In this document: piece after piece, positions 28,361 to 36,546 of the stretch
How positions within the stretch are numbered: position 1 is the stretch's first letter
How the letters are laid out: each line of letters starts with the position of its first letter
DNA from: Terripilifer sp031921685
GTDB taxonomy: Bacteria > Pseudomonadota > Alphaproteobacteria > Rhizobiales > Beijerinckiaceae
DNA length: 64,000 nt
Direction: 5' to 3'
Assembly: GCF_031921685.1 (NCBI RefSeq)
Contig: NZ_JAPDHU010000002.1
Location: forward strand, 248,001 to 312,000
Notes under the pieces: generated by a model
What the model was told of the DNA's origin: nothing
Database searches by the model: none
The model's input: the letters and a program-made list of their open reading frames with translations, nothing else
Translations under genes and position numbers: made by a program

Positions 28361-29770
28361 TTAGGCAGTGCCCACAGCTCGTGGTCGTTGGGGCGCCGGA
28401 GCGCGCCGACCGGCGCCAGAAGCAGCGATATCAGCGACCAAGGCGGTGATATGGCCGCAGGCGCGCAGGCTGAGCGGGCCGGCCTCGCCGCTCTGATCCG
28501 GGCCGACGGCGGCCTTGAAGCCAAGCTTCGCCGCCTCCTTGATTCGCTGCCCGGCATGGGTGACCGGCCGCACCGCTCCGGACAGGCCCAATTCGCCGAA
28601 ATAGACCGTTTCCGCCGGTAGCGGCGCGCCGGTCAGCGAGGAGACAAGGGCCGCAGCGGCGGCAAGGTCCGCTGCCGGCTCGTTTACCCGCAGACCACCG
28701 GCGACATTGAGATAGACGTCATATTGGCCAAGCCGCAGGCCGCCATGGGCCTCCAGCACCGCCAGGACCATGGACAGACGCGCCGGATCCCAGCCGACGA
28801 CGGCACGCCGCGGCGTGCCGAGTGAGGTCGGCGCCACCAGCGCCTGAACCTCGACCAGCACCGGCCGCGTGCCTTCCATGCCGGCGAACACTGCCGCACC
28901 CGGCGCCGATGCGTCGCGGCCCGAGAGAAACAGAGCGGACGGATTGGCCACTTCGCTCAAGCCGGAGCCGGTCATTTCGAAAACGCCGATTTCGTCGGTC
29001 GGTCCGAAGCGGTTCTTCACCGCGCGCAGAATGCGGAACTGATGGCCGCCGTCGCCTTCGAAGGAAACCACCGCATCGACCATATGTTCGACGACGCGCG
29101 GCCCGGCGATCTGCCCGTCCTTGGTGACATGGCCGACCAGAATGACGCAGGCGCCCGTGGTCTTGGCGAAGCGAATAAGCGCCTGCGCCGCACCGCGAAC
29201 TTGCGTGACGGTGCCGGGCGCGGCTTCAACCGTGCTGGTCCACATGGTCTGGATGGAATCGATGATGACCAGGGCCGGTTGTTTGCCCTGTTTCAAGGTC
29301 GCGAGAATGTCCTCGACGCTGGTCTCGGCCGCGAGTTCGACGGGAGCCGACGCCAGCCCAAGACGGGCGGCGCGCAGACGCACCTGCGCCACGGCCTCTT
29401 CGCCGGAAATATAGACGACGCGATGTTTCTTCATCGCCAGTGTGGCGCAGGCCTGGATCAGCAGGGTCGATTTGCCGATGCCCGGCTCACCGCCGATCAG
29501 GATCACCGAGCCCGGCACCAGACCGCCGCCCGCCACCCGGTCGAATTCGGTAATGCCGGAGATGATGCGCGGCGCTTCCTTGCTCTGGCCGTCGAGGCCT
29601 TCGAGCGCGAAGACGCGGCCCTTGCCGGCGGCGGCACGGGCGCCGATGCCGGAGGAGGGTGCCTCCTCGACGATCGTGTTCCATTCCTCGCAGGCTTCGC
29701 AGCGGCCCTGCCAGCGTTGGCTGATCGCGCCGCAGTTCTGGCAGACAAAGGTGCTGTGGGGTTTGGCCAT
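28361..29770 (-). CDS. radA: DNA repair protein RadA
   Basis: A 469-residue RecA-like ATPase that helps process recombination intermediates. The N-terminal zinc finger is CQNCGAISQRWQGRCEAC. Walker A is GGEPGIGKSTLL, the RadA KNRFG motif is in AVKNRFGPTDEIGVF, and the C-terminal Lon-like domain is seen in GGLRVNEPAADLAAAAALVS and FGELGLSGAVRPV. It ends with an Arg/Pro-rich tail. It heads or nearly heads a minus-strand group radA-cvpA-purF-SDR. Confidence 0.96.
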   Translation of the reverse strand: MAKPHSTFVCQNCGAISQRWQGRCEACEEWNTIVEEAPSSGIGARAAAGKGRVFALEGLDGQSKEAPRIISGITEFDRVAGGGLVPGSVILIGGEPGIGKSTLLIQACATLAMKKHRVVYISGEEAVAQVRLRAARLGLASAPVELAAETSVEDILATLKQGKQPALVIIDSIQTMWTSTVEAAPGTVTQVRGAAQALIRFAKTTGACVILVGHVTKDGQIAGPRVVEHMVDAVVSFEGDGGHQFRILRAVKNRFGPTDEIGVFEMTGSGLSEVANPSALFLSGRDASAPGAAVFAGMEGTRPVLVEVQALVAPTSLGTPRRAVVGWDPARLSMVLAVLEAHGGLRLGQYDVYLNVAGGLRVNEPAADLAAAAALVSSLTGAPLPAETVYFGELGLSGAVRPVTHAGQRIKEAAKLGFKAAVGPDQSGEAGPLSLRACGHITALVADIAASGAGRRAPAPQRPRAVGTA

Positions 29771-29785
29771 GGAACGGGGAAACTC

Positions 29786-29983
29786 TTACGAAGCCGCGCG
29801 GGCGCTGTCTTTGCCGATATAGATACGCAGGTCGCGCAATTGCCGCTCGAGCGCATTCTCGGCCCTTTCCAACTGGGCCAAGGCCGCCTGGATGGAGGCG
29901 GTCGCATCCTCGAATGAACCGGCCGGCGCAAGCCGCTGGGTGAAACGCTGTTCGGCGGCGGGGCGGGTCTCGGGATGGGTCAT
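29786..29983 (-). CDS. 65-residue coiled-coil protein, unknown
   Basis: A small gene 15 bp upstream of radA on the same strand. The ATG is preceded by GAGGA at good spacing. The product is predicted mostly helical with heptad-like leucines and alanines (ASIQAALAQLERAENALERQ, then LRDLRIYIGKDS). No family is recognised. Tight spacing suggests cotranscription with radA. A positional promoter for the radA group probably lies in 29984-30069. Confidence 0.6.
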   Translation of the reverse strand: MTHPETRPAAEQRFTQRLAPAGSFEDATASIQAALAQLERAENALERQLRDLRIYIGKDSARAAS

Positions 29984-30087
29984 CGAATGTCCTCAACGGC
30001 TCTCTGAACTGATGAGAACAATACAGGAACAAAATCGATTCGGCTACTGCGTGCTTTGGAAAACTGATCTTGGCGCTACGTGAGAAG

Positions 30088-30642
30088 ATGGCGGAGATAT
30101 TGGCCATGCGAGCAGGCGAAGTGCTGATCCTGACCGGCCCGCCGGGCGCGGGCAAGACGACGACGGCGCAGGCCCTGGCGGCCGAACCGGGCGCACCAAA
30201 AGTGCATCTGCATGCTGACGATTTCTGGCACTTCATCAAGCACGGCGCGGTTGCGCCCTATCTGCCGGAAGCCCATCCGCAGAATGAAGTGGTTATCGCC
30301 GCCTTGGCCCTGGCGGCACAGGCCTATGCGGAGGGTAGCTATTTCGTCGTGGTCGATGGCATCATCGGTCCCTGGTTCCTGAAACCGTTCCAGGCGCTGA
30401 ACGTGCCGCTTCATTACGTCGTTCTGCAGCCGGCCCTCGAAGAAGCCATCGCCCGTTGCGGCGCGCGGGGCGGGGACACGCTGAGCGATCCGCAGACGAT
30501 CACGGCGCTGTATGGCCAACTCGCCGCGTTGGGCGATTTTGAGCGGCATGCACTGAACACCCGGGGACTCAACCGGCAGGACACATTCAGCGCGGTGATC
30601 AAAGCCGTCGGCGAGGGGGCGTTTCGCCTGTCGGTGAAATAG
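30088..30642 (+). CDS. P-loop kinase-like NTPase (AAA_33 type)
   Basis: A 184-residue P-loop protein. Walker A is GPPGAGKTTTAQAL at residues 17-30; HLHADDFWHFI follows like the substrate/lid region of small-molecule kinases; VVDGIIGPWFLKPF could be the Walker B strand. It resembles zeta-toxin-like or chloramphenicol-kinase-like small kinases, but substrate is unknown. The start may be 30088 or the ATG at 30106; TTG at 30070 is less likely. Its last codons and stop overlap an antisense remnant of an HD-domain gene, so the present 3' end may be recent. Confidence 0.7.
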   Translation: MAEILAMRAGEVLILTGPPGAGKTTTAQALAAEPGAPKVHLHADDFWHFIKHGAVAPYLPEAHPQNEVVIAALALAAQAYAEGSYFVVVDGIIGPWFLKPFQALNVPLHYVVLQPALEEAIARCGARGGDTLSDPQTITALYGQLAALGDFERHALNTRGLNRQDTFSAVIKAVGEGAFRLSVK

Positions 30643-30715
30643 TCGAGATCGCATCGGATCGAACGCGTAGAGATCGTTCAGCGTCGAGATACTCGTCATC
30701 CACCGAACCTTGTGC
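30628..30715 (-). pseudogene. Frameshifted remnant of an HD-domain gene
   Basis: On the minus strand one frame reads QSSHKVRWMTSISTLNDLYA then FDP, matching ARNHKWYMSARLVTMNDLYS then FDP of the intact HD proteins at 34707 and 35642. After an 8-nt deletion the match continues in another frame as DLDYFTD (DLDDFTD in the intact genes). At DNA level GATCTCGAC and TTCACCGACA are shared exactly. Only about 30 codons remain. It overlaps the end of the P-loop gene. Confidence 0.7.
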
Positions 30716-30816
30716 GATGATTGACCGGCAACGCGTGCCGTCCATCAGCAAGGCCAGAGCAGATTTCGAACCCGACCGACATCCAGCAGGCCAAGTCCCG
30801 CGAAACGGAACCGCTG

Positions 30817-31269
30817 ATGGCACGGACGCCCAAGGGCGATGCGCTCGATGCCCTCATTCTCGCGATCTTTCGCGTCAATGGCCGCCTGATCCGCGGCGGC
30901 GAGGCGCTGTCGCGCGACCTGAAGCTTTCAGCCGTGCGGTGGCAGATCCTCGGGGGGCTCGATGCCCAGCCACGCACGGTGGCGCAGATTGCCAGGCATC
31001 TCGAACTGACTCGCCAAGGCGTGTTGTTGGCCGTGCAGGGTATGGTGCGTGACGGCCTGGTCGAGCTGATCCACAATCCCGATCATCGTCGGGCGAAGCT
31101 GGTTCGACCGACCGACGATGGCAGAAGCCTGTTCGTGGAAGTCTCTCGCCGGCAGCGCAGGTGGGCGAGCGAACTGGCGGAACCGTTTGAGATCGCGGAT
31201 ATGCAGGCGGCCGCCACGCTGTTGCTGAAGCTCGCCGCAGCCTTCGCGCCCGAACAGGACGCCGACTAG
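30817..31269 (+). CDS. MarR-family transcriptional regulator
   Basis: A 150-residue winged-helix regulator. The DNA-binding part reads SAVRWQILGGLDAQPRTVAQ, then IARHLELTRQGVLLAVQGM and a wing with HNPDHRRAKLVRPTDDG. The ATG at 30817 gives the usual length; the frame runs up to 30721. It lies 258 bp upstream of the Rieske ferredoxin and oxygenase genes on the same strand and is their likely regulator, responding to an aromatic acid or similar ligand. Ligand and direction of control are not visible. Confidence 0.85.
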   Translation: MARTPKGDALDALILAIFRVNGRLIRGGEALSRDLKLSAVRWQILGGLDAQPRTVAQIARHLELTRQGVLLAVQGMVRDGLVELIHNPDHRRAKLVRPTDDGRSLFVEVSRRQRRWASELAEPFEIADMQAAATLLLKLAAAFAPEQDAD

Positions 31270-31377
31270 AGCGGTTGCCGCACGACAGCCGTCCGATTGG
31301 GCCGTCAAATCATCATCATGTCCTGGACGTTCGCGCGCCGAGAACTCGCAGGCCCTGCGATGTCGCGGGGTGCAAAG

Positions 31378-31432
31378 TTGACAAGTTTATTTCCATTTGA
31401 CAAGAAAATTCATATATGACAGCTTTCTGTCA
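31378..31432. promoter_or_regulatory. Promoter/operator region of the Rieske cassette
   Basis: Two TTGACAAG direct repeats start 19 bp apart (31378-31385 and 31397-31404), followed by an AT-rich tract and the perfect palindrome TGACAG-CTTT-CTGTCA at 31417-31432. The spacing of two helical turns fits cooperative binding. This AT-rich island contrasts with the GC-rich surroundings. Function is inferred. Confidence 0.45.
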
Positions 31433-31527
31433 ATAAGGGGCGGCTTAACCCGCCGCGCGGAGGGCAGGATGCGCAAGGTTCGATCGATCGTGATCGGAGA
31501 CGGCAAAAGGCCGGGCAGCGGTCGGCC

Positions 31528-31881
31528 ATGACGACAGCTGCGTTCCGCCCATTGGTGCCGGTTTCACAGGTCGACGAAGGGCAGATGATCGCCGTCGATG
31601 GTGGACAAGGATTTTCGGTGCTGATCGCGCGCGTCGGCGGCGAATGGTTCGCCATGTCGGATCTGTGTTCCCACCTGCGAGCGCCGCTTCACACCGGGAG
31701 CCTGGTCGGCCACCGGCTGGCTTGCCCGCTGCACGGCGGCGCTTTCGACATTCGCGATGGCGCTCCGCTGTGCGAACCGGCGCGGCGGCCGATCGAGACA
31801 TATCCGGTCCGTGTCCGGGGCGGCGTCCTCGAAGTCGCGGTGCCGCAGGCTGCGACGCCGGAACCGGGCTTCGAATGGTGA
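31528..31881 (+). CDS. Rieske [2Fe-2S] ferredoxin
   Basis: A 117-residue Rieske protein that would carry electrons to the oxygenase encoded next. Cluster ligands are Cys47 and His49 in DLCSHLRAPLHTG and Cys66 and His69 in LACPLHGGAFDI. The length and lack of export signal fit the ferredoxin component of a multicomponent dioxygenase. It precedes the oxygenase alpha gene by 40 bp. A reductase gene is missing from this cassette. Confidence 0.9.
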   Translation: MTTAAFRPLVPVSQVDEGQMIAVDGGQGFSVLIARVGGEWFAMSDLCSHLRAPLHTGSLVGHRLACPLHGGAFDIRDGAPLCEPARRPIETYPVRVRGGVLEVAVPQAATPEPGFEW

Positions 31882-31921
31882 ACGGCGGCGCGGACCGTCA
31901 TCCGATCAGGAGGTGAGAGCA

Positions 31922-33283
31922 ATGAACGTTCCAGTCAAACAGCCGACGGTTCTGTATCCGGATGCGCCCGTGGGCTCGCTCGCTGCGAAGCGTCCCGCGG
32001 TGGACAATAGCGGCGTGACGATTACCGGCGATCGCTATTACCGCAAGGATATATTCGAGCAGGAGTGGGAACGGATTTGGACGAGGACCTGGCACCTGGC
32101 GGGCCCGCTCTGCGACCTCAAGAAGCCTGGAGACTTCTTCACCTACGAATTCATGCACGAGAGCTTCTTGATCACCATGCAGGCCGATCGGTCGGTCAAG
32201 GCTTTCTACAATGTCTGTCCGCATCGCGGGAATAGGCTGGTCTACACCGAACATGGTTCGATGGATGTCTTCAGTTGCCTCTACCACGCTTGGACCTTTG
32301 CCAATGACGGACGCCGGCTGACGATCAAGGATCCGGAAAGCTTCGCGGGGGTCGATACCTCGCGCGCCGCCTGCCTGAATGCGGTTCGCTGCGAAGTCCA
32401 TGCGGGGCTCGTGTGGATCAACATGGATGACAGCGCACGACCGGTGAAGGAAGCGCTGGGCCTGCCTGAAGGGCTGCTCGAATCCTACCGCCTCGAAGAG
32501 ATGGTGACCGTGAGCCGACAGGTGCAGGAGGTCACCGGAAACTGGAAGCTTGCGCTCGAGAATGTCATCGAAGGCTATCATTTCGACGTCGTCCACGAGC
32601 CGTTTCGCATGCCCGAGTTCGTCAACCCGCTCGGGATACAATATGACCTGCACGCCAATGGGGCGAGCAGCTGGTTTGCGCCCTTCGGGCAGCCGACAGC
32701 CAAGGGGGATCCGCATGCGCTGAATGAATCGCTGAAGGGTTTCCTGCGCAATGCGGGCATCGATCCGGATCGTTTTGAGGGCACGGCACAGGACGTGCGT
32801 CCGGCCGTCCAGAAGCGGAAGCGCGATCATGCCGTGCGTGCCGGTTTCGATGTGTCGGGTTTCATCGAAGAGCAGTTCACCGACGCCTGGGGCGTAAGCG
32901 CTTTTCCGGCGACATTGCTTGCGATGAACTTCGAAGTGGTGTTGTTGCAGCGGCTGCAGCCGCATCCCAAGGATCCCGAGCGATATTTCATGACGCCGAT
33001 CGTTCTCTATCGGCCGGGCTCCGTGTCCGGCACCGGCCTGCCGCCTTATCTGAGCGTGCCGGGAATGGACCTCGATCCGAAGAGCATACCGGCGACCCGC
33101 CGCTACATGATCGAGGATGGCTTCAAGCTGGGTCCGCTGATCGAGCAGGATGTCGACATCATCGAGAAGACGATGCTGGGCGTGAAATCGCGCGGCTTCA
33201 AAGGGCCGCTATGGGGCGAGCAGGAACAGCGTCTCCGTCATTTCCATGCCGAGTATGATCGCTACATGAGTGGCGAAAAATAA
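31922..33283 (+). CDS. Aromatic ring-hydroxylating (Rieske) oxygenase alpha subunit
   Basis: A 453-residue Rieske non-heme iron oxygenase. Rieske ligands are Cys99/His101 (NVCPHRGNRL) and Cys119/His122 (FSCLYHAWTF). The catalytic iron site is NVIEGYHFDVVH, with His220 and His225; Glu217 sits where naphthalene dioxygenase has its bridging Asp, as in many monooxygenase-type members. The ATG at 31922 follows AGGAGGTGA. No beta subunit gene is adjacent, pointing to an alpha-only trimer. Neighbouring aromatic-acid MFS transporter suggests a carboxylated aromatic substrate. Confidence 0.9.
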   Translation: MNVPVKQPTVLYPDAPVGSLAAKRPAVDNSGVTITGDRYYRKDIFEQEWERIWTRTWHLAGPLCDLKKPGDFFTYEFMHESFLITMQADRSVKAFYNVCPHRGNRLVYTEHGSMDVFSCLYHAWTFANDGRRLTIKDPESFAGVDTSRAACLNAVRCEVHAGLVWINMDDSARPVKEALGLPEGLLESYRLEEMVTVSRQVQEVTGNWKLALENVIEGYHFDVVHEPFRMPEFVNPLGIQYDLHANGASSWFAPFGQPTAKGDPHALNESLKGFLRNAGIDPDRFEGTAQDVRPAVQKRKRDHAVRAGFDVSGFIEEQFTDAWGVSAFPATLLAMNFEVVLLQRLQPHPKDPERYFMTPIVLYRPGSVSGTGLPPYLSVPGMDLDPKSIPATRRYMIEDGFKLGPLIEQDVDIIEKTMLGVKSRGFKGPLWGEQEQRLRHFHAEYDRYMSGEK

Positions 33284-33322
33284 CATCATATCGCAGGTAG
33301 GAACCGGGCGGGGGGATCGGAC

Positions 33323-34693
33323 ATGGATGCAAGACCCGCGGATACAAGAGCTGCGATCGATGTCGGATTGCTGCTGGAAAATCAGCGGTTCGGCGGATGG
33401 CATGCGAAGATCATGTTCCTCTGCTTCCTGATGCTGTTCGTCGAGGGGATGGACTATAATGCGCTGGCCGTGGCGGCCCCGGCGCTGATCCGCGACTGGT
33501 CGGTGTCGCAGAGCGACATTGGTCTTGCTTTCGCGATCAGCAATCTCGCCGTCCTGCTGGGAGCTTTGTCGTTCAGCGCGATCGGCGACCGCTACGGGCG
33601 CCGCATCGGCATCATCCTCGGCGTGCTGATCTACAGCATACCGACCCTGCGCACCGCTTTCGCCGGCTCGCTGTGGGAATTATACGCGCTGCGGTTCGCA
33701 GCCGGGCTCGGCATGGGCGGCGTGATGCCGAATGCGATCGCGCTGCTCACCGAAGTCGCTCCCAAGGGGCTGAAGTCGCGCATGGTGATGATCCCGTTCA
33801 TCGGCATCGGTCTTGGCGCTGCGGCGATCGGCGGTATCGCTGCGGCGTTTATCCCCCGTTTCGGTTGGCCCGCGGTATTCCTCATACCCGGCGTGTCGGG
33901 ACTCATCGTCTGCGCGGTGCTGGTCGTCTGGCTGACGGAATCGATCCGGTTTCTCGTCATCACCAAGCCGGGCTCGCCACACCTTGCAAAGGCGCTCAAG
34001 GCCATGGGCGCCGATGCGACGGAGGGACGGCTGATATCGGTCAGGCCCCACGGCAAGGCGAGCCGGGCCCGCCAAGTGCTCGGCGCGCTGCTGCATCGTG
34101 ACAATATCGTGGTGAACATGTTGCTGTGGATATGCTGCCTGCTGGAATCGCTGACATTCATCATTCTCGTGAGCTGGCTGCCGGTCATTCTCGAAACGGC
34201 TGGATTGTCGCCGGCCGAGGCATCGCTGACCTTTGCCTATGTCGGTCTCGGCAATCTCGTTTCGCAGTTGCTGATCGCGATGTTTCTCGATCGCTATCAT
34301 TTTCTGGCGATGCTGGCGGCCGCGCTAGTCACGGTGGCGGGCTTCGTTGCCTTCGGCGCGCACGGGCTGGACAAGACCGGCCTGATGATCGTGACGGTGA
34401 TCCTGGTTTCCGCATCAGGCGCAACCCACAGCGCGCTCGTCGGCCTGGTCGGAAACCTCTATCCGACGGCTTTCCGCGCCACCGCAGTCGGCATTGCCAC
34501 GGGCTTCGGGCGCGCGGCGTTCATCGTGGGGCCGGTGCTGGCGGGCTATCTGCTGGCCCAGTCGCTCCCGTTGCGTGAGCTGACCCTTGTCATCATGACG
34601 CCCTATGTCCCAACAGTCCTGATCTGTCTGCTGCTCGCCCGCGCCTATGCGGGCAAGGTAGCTGAGGCCCGGCGGATCGATGCGGAGGGCTAG
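33323..34693 (+). CDS. MFS transporter, aromatic acid:H+ symporter family
   Basis: A 456-residue major facilitator with about 12 transmembrane segments. The AAHS-type signature appears early: LFVEGMDYNALAVAAPALIR has the conserved acidic residue in helix 1, followed by AIGDRYGRRIGIILG between helices 2 and 3. Known AAHS members (PcaK, BenK, VanK) import benzoate-like acids. It lies 39 bp after the oxygenase gene and is likely cotranscribed, supplying its substrate. It converges with the HD gene, with 13 bp between stops. Confidence 0.9.
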   Translation: MDARPADTRAAIDVGLLLENQRFGGWHAKIMFLCFLMLFVEGMDYNALAVAAPALIRDWSVSQSDIGLAFAISNLAVLLGALSFSAIGDRYGRRIGIILGVLIYSIPTLRTAFAGSLWELYALRFAAGLGMGGVMPNAIALLTEVAPKGLKSRMVMIPFIGIGLGAAAIGGIAAAFIPRFGWPAVFLIPGVSGLIVCAVLVVWLTESIRFLVITKPGSPHLAKALKAMGADATEGRLISVRPHGKASRARQVLGALLHRDNIVVNMLLWICCLLESLTFIILVSWLPVILETAGLSPAEASLTFAYVGLGNLVSQLLIAMFLDRYHFLAMLAAALVTVAGFVAFGAHGLDKTGLMIVTVILVSASGATHSALVGLVGNLYPTAFRATAVGIATGFGRAAFIVGPVLAGYLLAQSLPLRELTLVIMTPYVPTVLICLLLARAYAGKVAEARRIDAEG

Positions 34694-34706
34694 CGGCGGC
34701 CGTTGC

Positions 34707-35528
34707 TTAAAGAAAATTGTTCGGCCAGATCAGGCTGCGCCACATATGCGATGACGGGCTGTCGTCGAAGCCGAGACCTTCCTCCGGCTGGCGGAAATGA
34801 CGGCCGATGATGTCGGTGAAGTCGTCGAGATCGACCTTGGCATTCGGATCGAACGAATAAAGATCGTTCATCGTCACCAGCCGTGCCGACATATACCACT
34901 TGTGATTGCGCGCCTGTTCCGCCGCGCGCTTCACATAGGCCGGCGGCTCGTAGTCCTCGCCGAAGGTGCGCGTGTAGAGTTCTGGATATTCGTAGCCGAC
35001 GCTGGGATCAGGGAAGAAGCGCAGCGCCTGATGATAGCGGATCGCCCAGGACATTTCTTCGTCCACATAGGGTTCGATCATCTGCGCGCCGTGATAACCG
35101 TGATCGGTGCGGATGTAGCAGGTGACGGCGATGTCATGCAGCAGGCAGGCGAGGACCAGCTTTTCCGGCAGGCCGTTCTTGCGCGCCAGATTGGCGCTTT
35201 GCAGCAGATGGTTGTTGTGCGGGTTGTTCAGCATGACCCGCTTCTTCAGATAGTCCATCAGCGTCGGCTTTTCCGGCATCCGTGGCAGGCGCGGCTCGTC
35301 ATGCATGAGGTGGAGGCCCTGCGAGCGCGGCAAGCCGCCTTTCGAAAAGGCATCGATATTGCCGAACCAGGGAATGGCGACATGGCGATCGAGCACGCCC
35401 ATCATGGCATGTTCGAGCAGTTCGTCCTTGGCGTCATGGCTCATGCCTGGCGTGACTTGGGCAGCAGCAATCTTGCCGGCTTCGGTGACGAGATCATCCT
35501 GCGAGGTGATGGGCGCTGCGTCTTGCAT
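34707..35528 (-). CDS. HD-domain protein, possible diiron oxygenase (copy 1)
   Basis: A 273-residue HD-superfamily protein. Candidate metal ligands are His107 (NNHLLQSANLA), His131-Asp132 (CLLHDIAV), His143 or His146 (TDHGYHGAQ), His166 (RYHQALRFF) and Asp222 (MNDLYSFDP). The spacing from His107 to His131, from His143 to His166 and from His166 to Asp222 is close to that of the mixed-valent diiron oxygenase PhnZ. A phosphohydrolase role cannot be excluded. A paralogue follows 113 bp upstream on the same strand. GGGAGAGAGAC precedes the ATG. Confidence 0.75.
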   Translation of the reverse strand: MQDAAPITSQDDLVTEAGKIAAAQVTPGMSHDAKDELLEHAMMGVLDRHVAIPWFGNIDAFSKGGLPRSQGLHLMHDEPRLPRMPEKPTLMDYLKKRVMLNNPHNNHLLQSANLARKNGLPEKLVLACLLHDIAVTCYIRTDHGYHGAQMIEPYVDEEMSWAIRYHQALRFFPDPSVGYEYPELYTRTFGEDYEPPAYVKRAAEQARNHKWYMSARLVTMNDLYSFDPNAKVDLDDFTDIIGRHFRQPEEGLGFDDSPSSHMWRSLIWPNNFL

Positions 35529-35641
35529 GTCTCTCTCCCGGTGGTTGTTCTGTACTTACGACAAGGCGCGACACCTGCGGAAGATGCCGCGCCTGCGGGG
35601 AAACGGAATGCGTCGTTGCGCGGCGGCCAGGCCGAACGAGC

Positions 35642-36463
35642 TTAGAGGAAGTTGTTGGGCCAGATCAGGCTGCGCCACATATGTGACGACGGGCTGTTGT
35701 CGAAGCCCAGACCGTCCTCCGGCTGGCGGAACGTGCGGCCAATGATGTCGGTGAAGTCGTCCACGTCGACCTTGACGTTGGGGTCGAACGAATAGAGGTC
35801 GTTCATCGTCACCAGGCGCGCCGACATATACCACTTGTGATTGCGCGCTTCCTCGTAAGCCTGTTTCACATAGTTCGGCGGCACGTAGTCTTCGCCGAAC
35901 ACGCGCGTGTAGAGTTCCGGATATTCATAGCCGACGCTGGGATCGGGGAAGAAGCGCAGCGCCTGGTGATAGCGGATCGACCAGGAGGTCTCCTCGTCGA
36001 CATAAGGCTCGATCATCTGCGCGCCGTAATAGCCGTGGTCGGTACGGATATGAGCGACGACGGCGATGTCGTGCAGCAGGCAGGCGAGAACGAGCTTGTC
36101 CGGCAGGCCGTTCTTCTTGGCCAGATTGGCGCTTTGCAGGAGATGGTTGCCGCCGCGCTTGCTCAAGAGTAGGCGCTTTTTCAGATAGTCCATCAAGGTC
36201 GGCTTTTCCGGCATCTGCGGCAGCCGCGGTTCGTAATGCATCAGGAACTTGCCGCCGGCCGGCGGCGGGCCGCCCTTGGCGAACTCTTCCACATTGCCGA
36301 ACCAGGGAATGGCGACATTGCGGTCGAGCACGCCCATCATGGCGTTTTCAAGCAACTCATCCTTGTCGTCGTGGCTCATGCCCGGCTTCGCTTTGGCAGT
36401 GGCGATTTTGCCCGCCTCGGCGACAACTTCGTCCTGCGACTCAAGCTTTGCGGTGTTCTGCAT
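35642..36463 (-). CDS. HD-domain protein, possible diiron oxygenase (copy 2)
   Basis: Also 273 residues and colinear with the gene at 34707 without gaps, so the pair arose by tandem duplication. The ligand set His107, His131-Asp132, His143, His166 and Asp222 is kept, while His146 of copy 1 is Tyr here (DHGYYGAQM), which marks His143 as the likely ligand. Most differences fall at residues 1-25, 60-76 and 98-106. Both copies keep the C-terminal SSHMWRSLIWPNNFL. Both may act as one heteromer or on related substrates. Confidence 0.75.
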   Translation of the reverse strand: MQNTAKLESQDEVVAEAGKIATAKAKPGMSHDDKDELLENAMMGVLDRNVAIPWFGNVEEFAKGGPPPAGGKFLMHYEPRLPQMPEKPTLMDYLKKRLLLSKRGGNHLLQSANLAKKNGLPDKLVLACLLHDIAVVAHIRTDHGYYGAQMIEPYVDEETSWSIRYHQALRFFPDPSVGYEYPELYTRVFGEDYVPPNYVKQAYEEARNHKWYMSARLVTMNDLYSFDPNVKVDVDDFTDIIGRTFRQPEDGLGFDNSPSSHMWRSLIWPNNFL

Positions 36464-36546
36464 GGTTCCACCCGTTCAGATTTTATTGTCCAGTTTTAGC
36501 GCAATTCCAGACTGCCGGCCAGCCGCTTCCTCCCCGGTTCCGTTGC

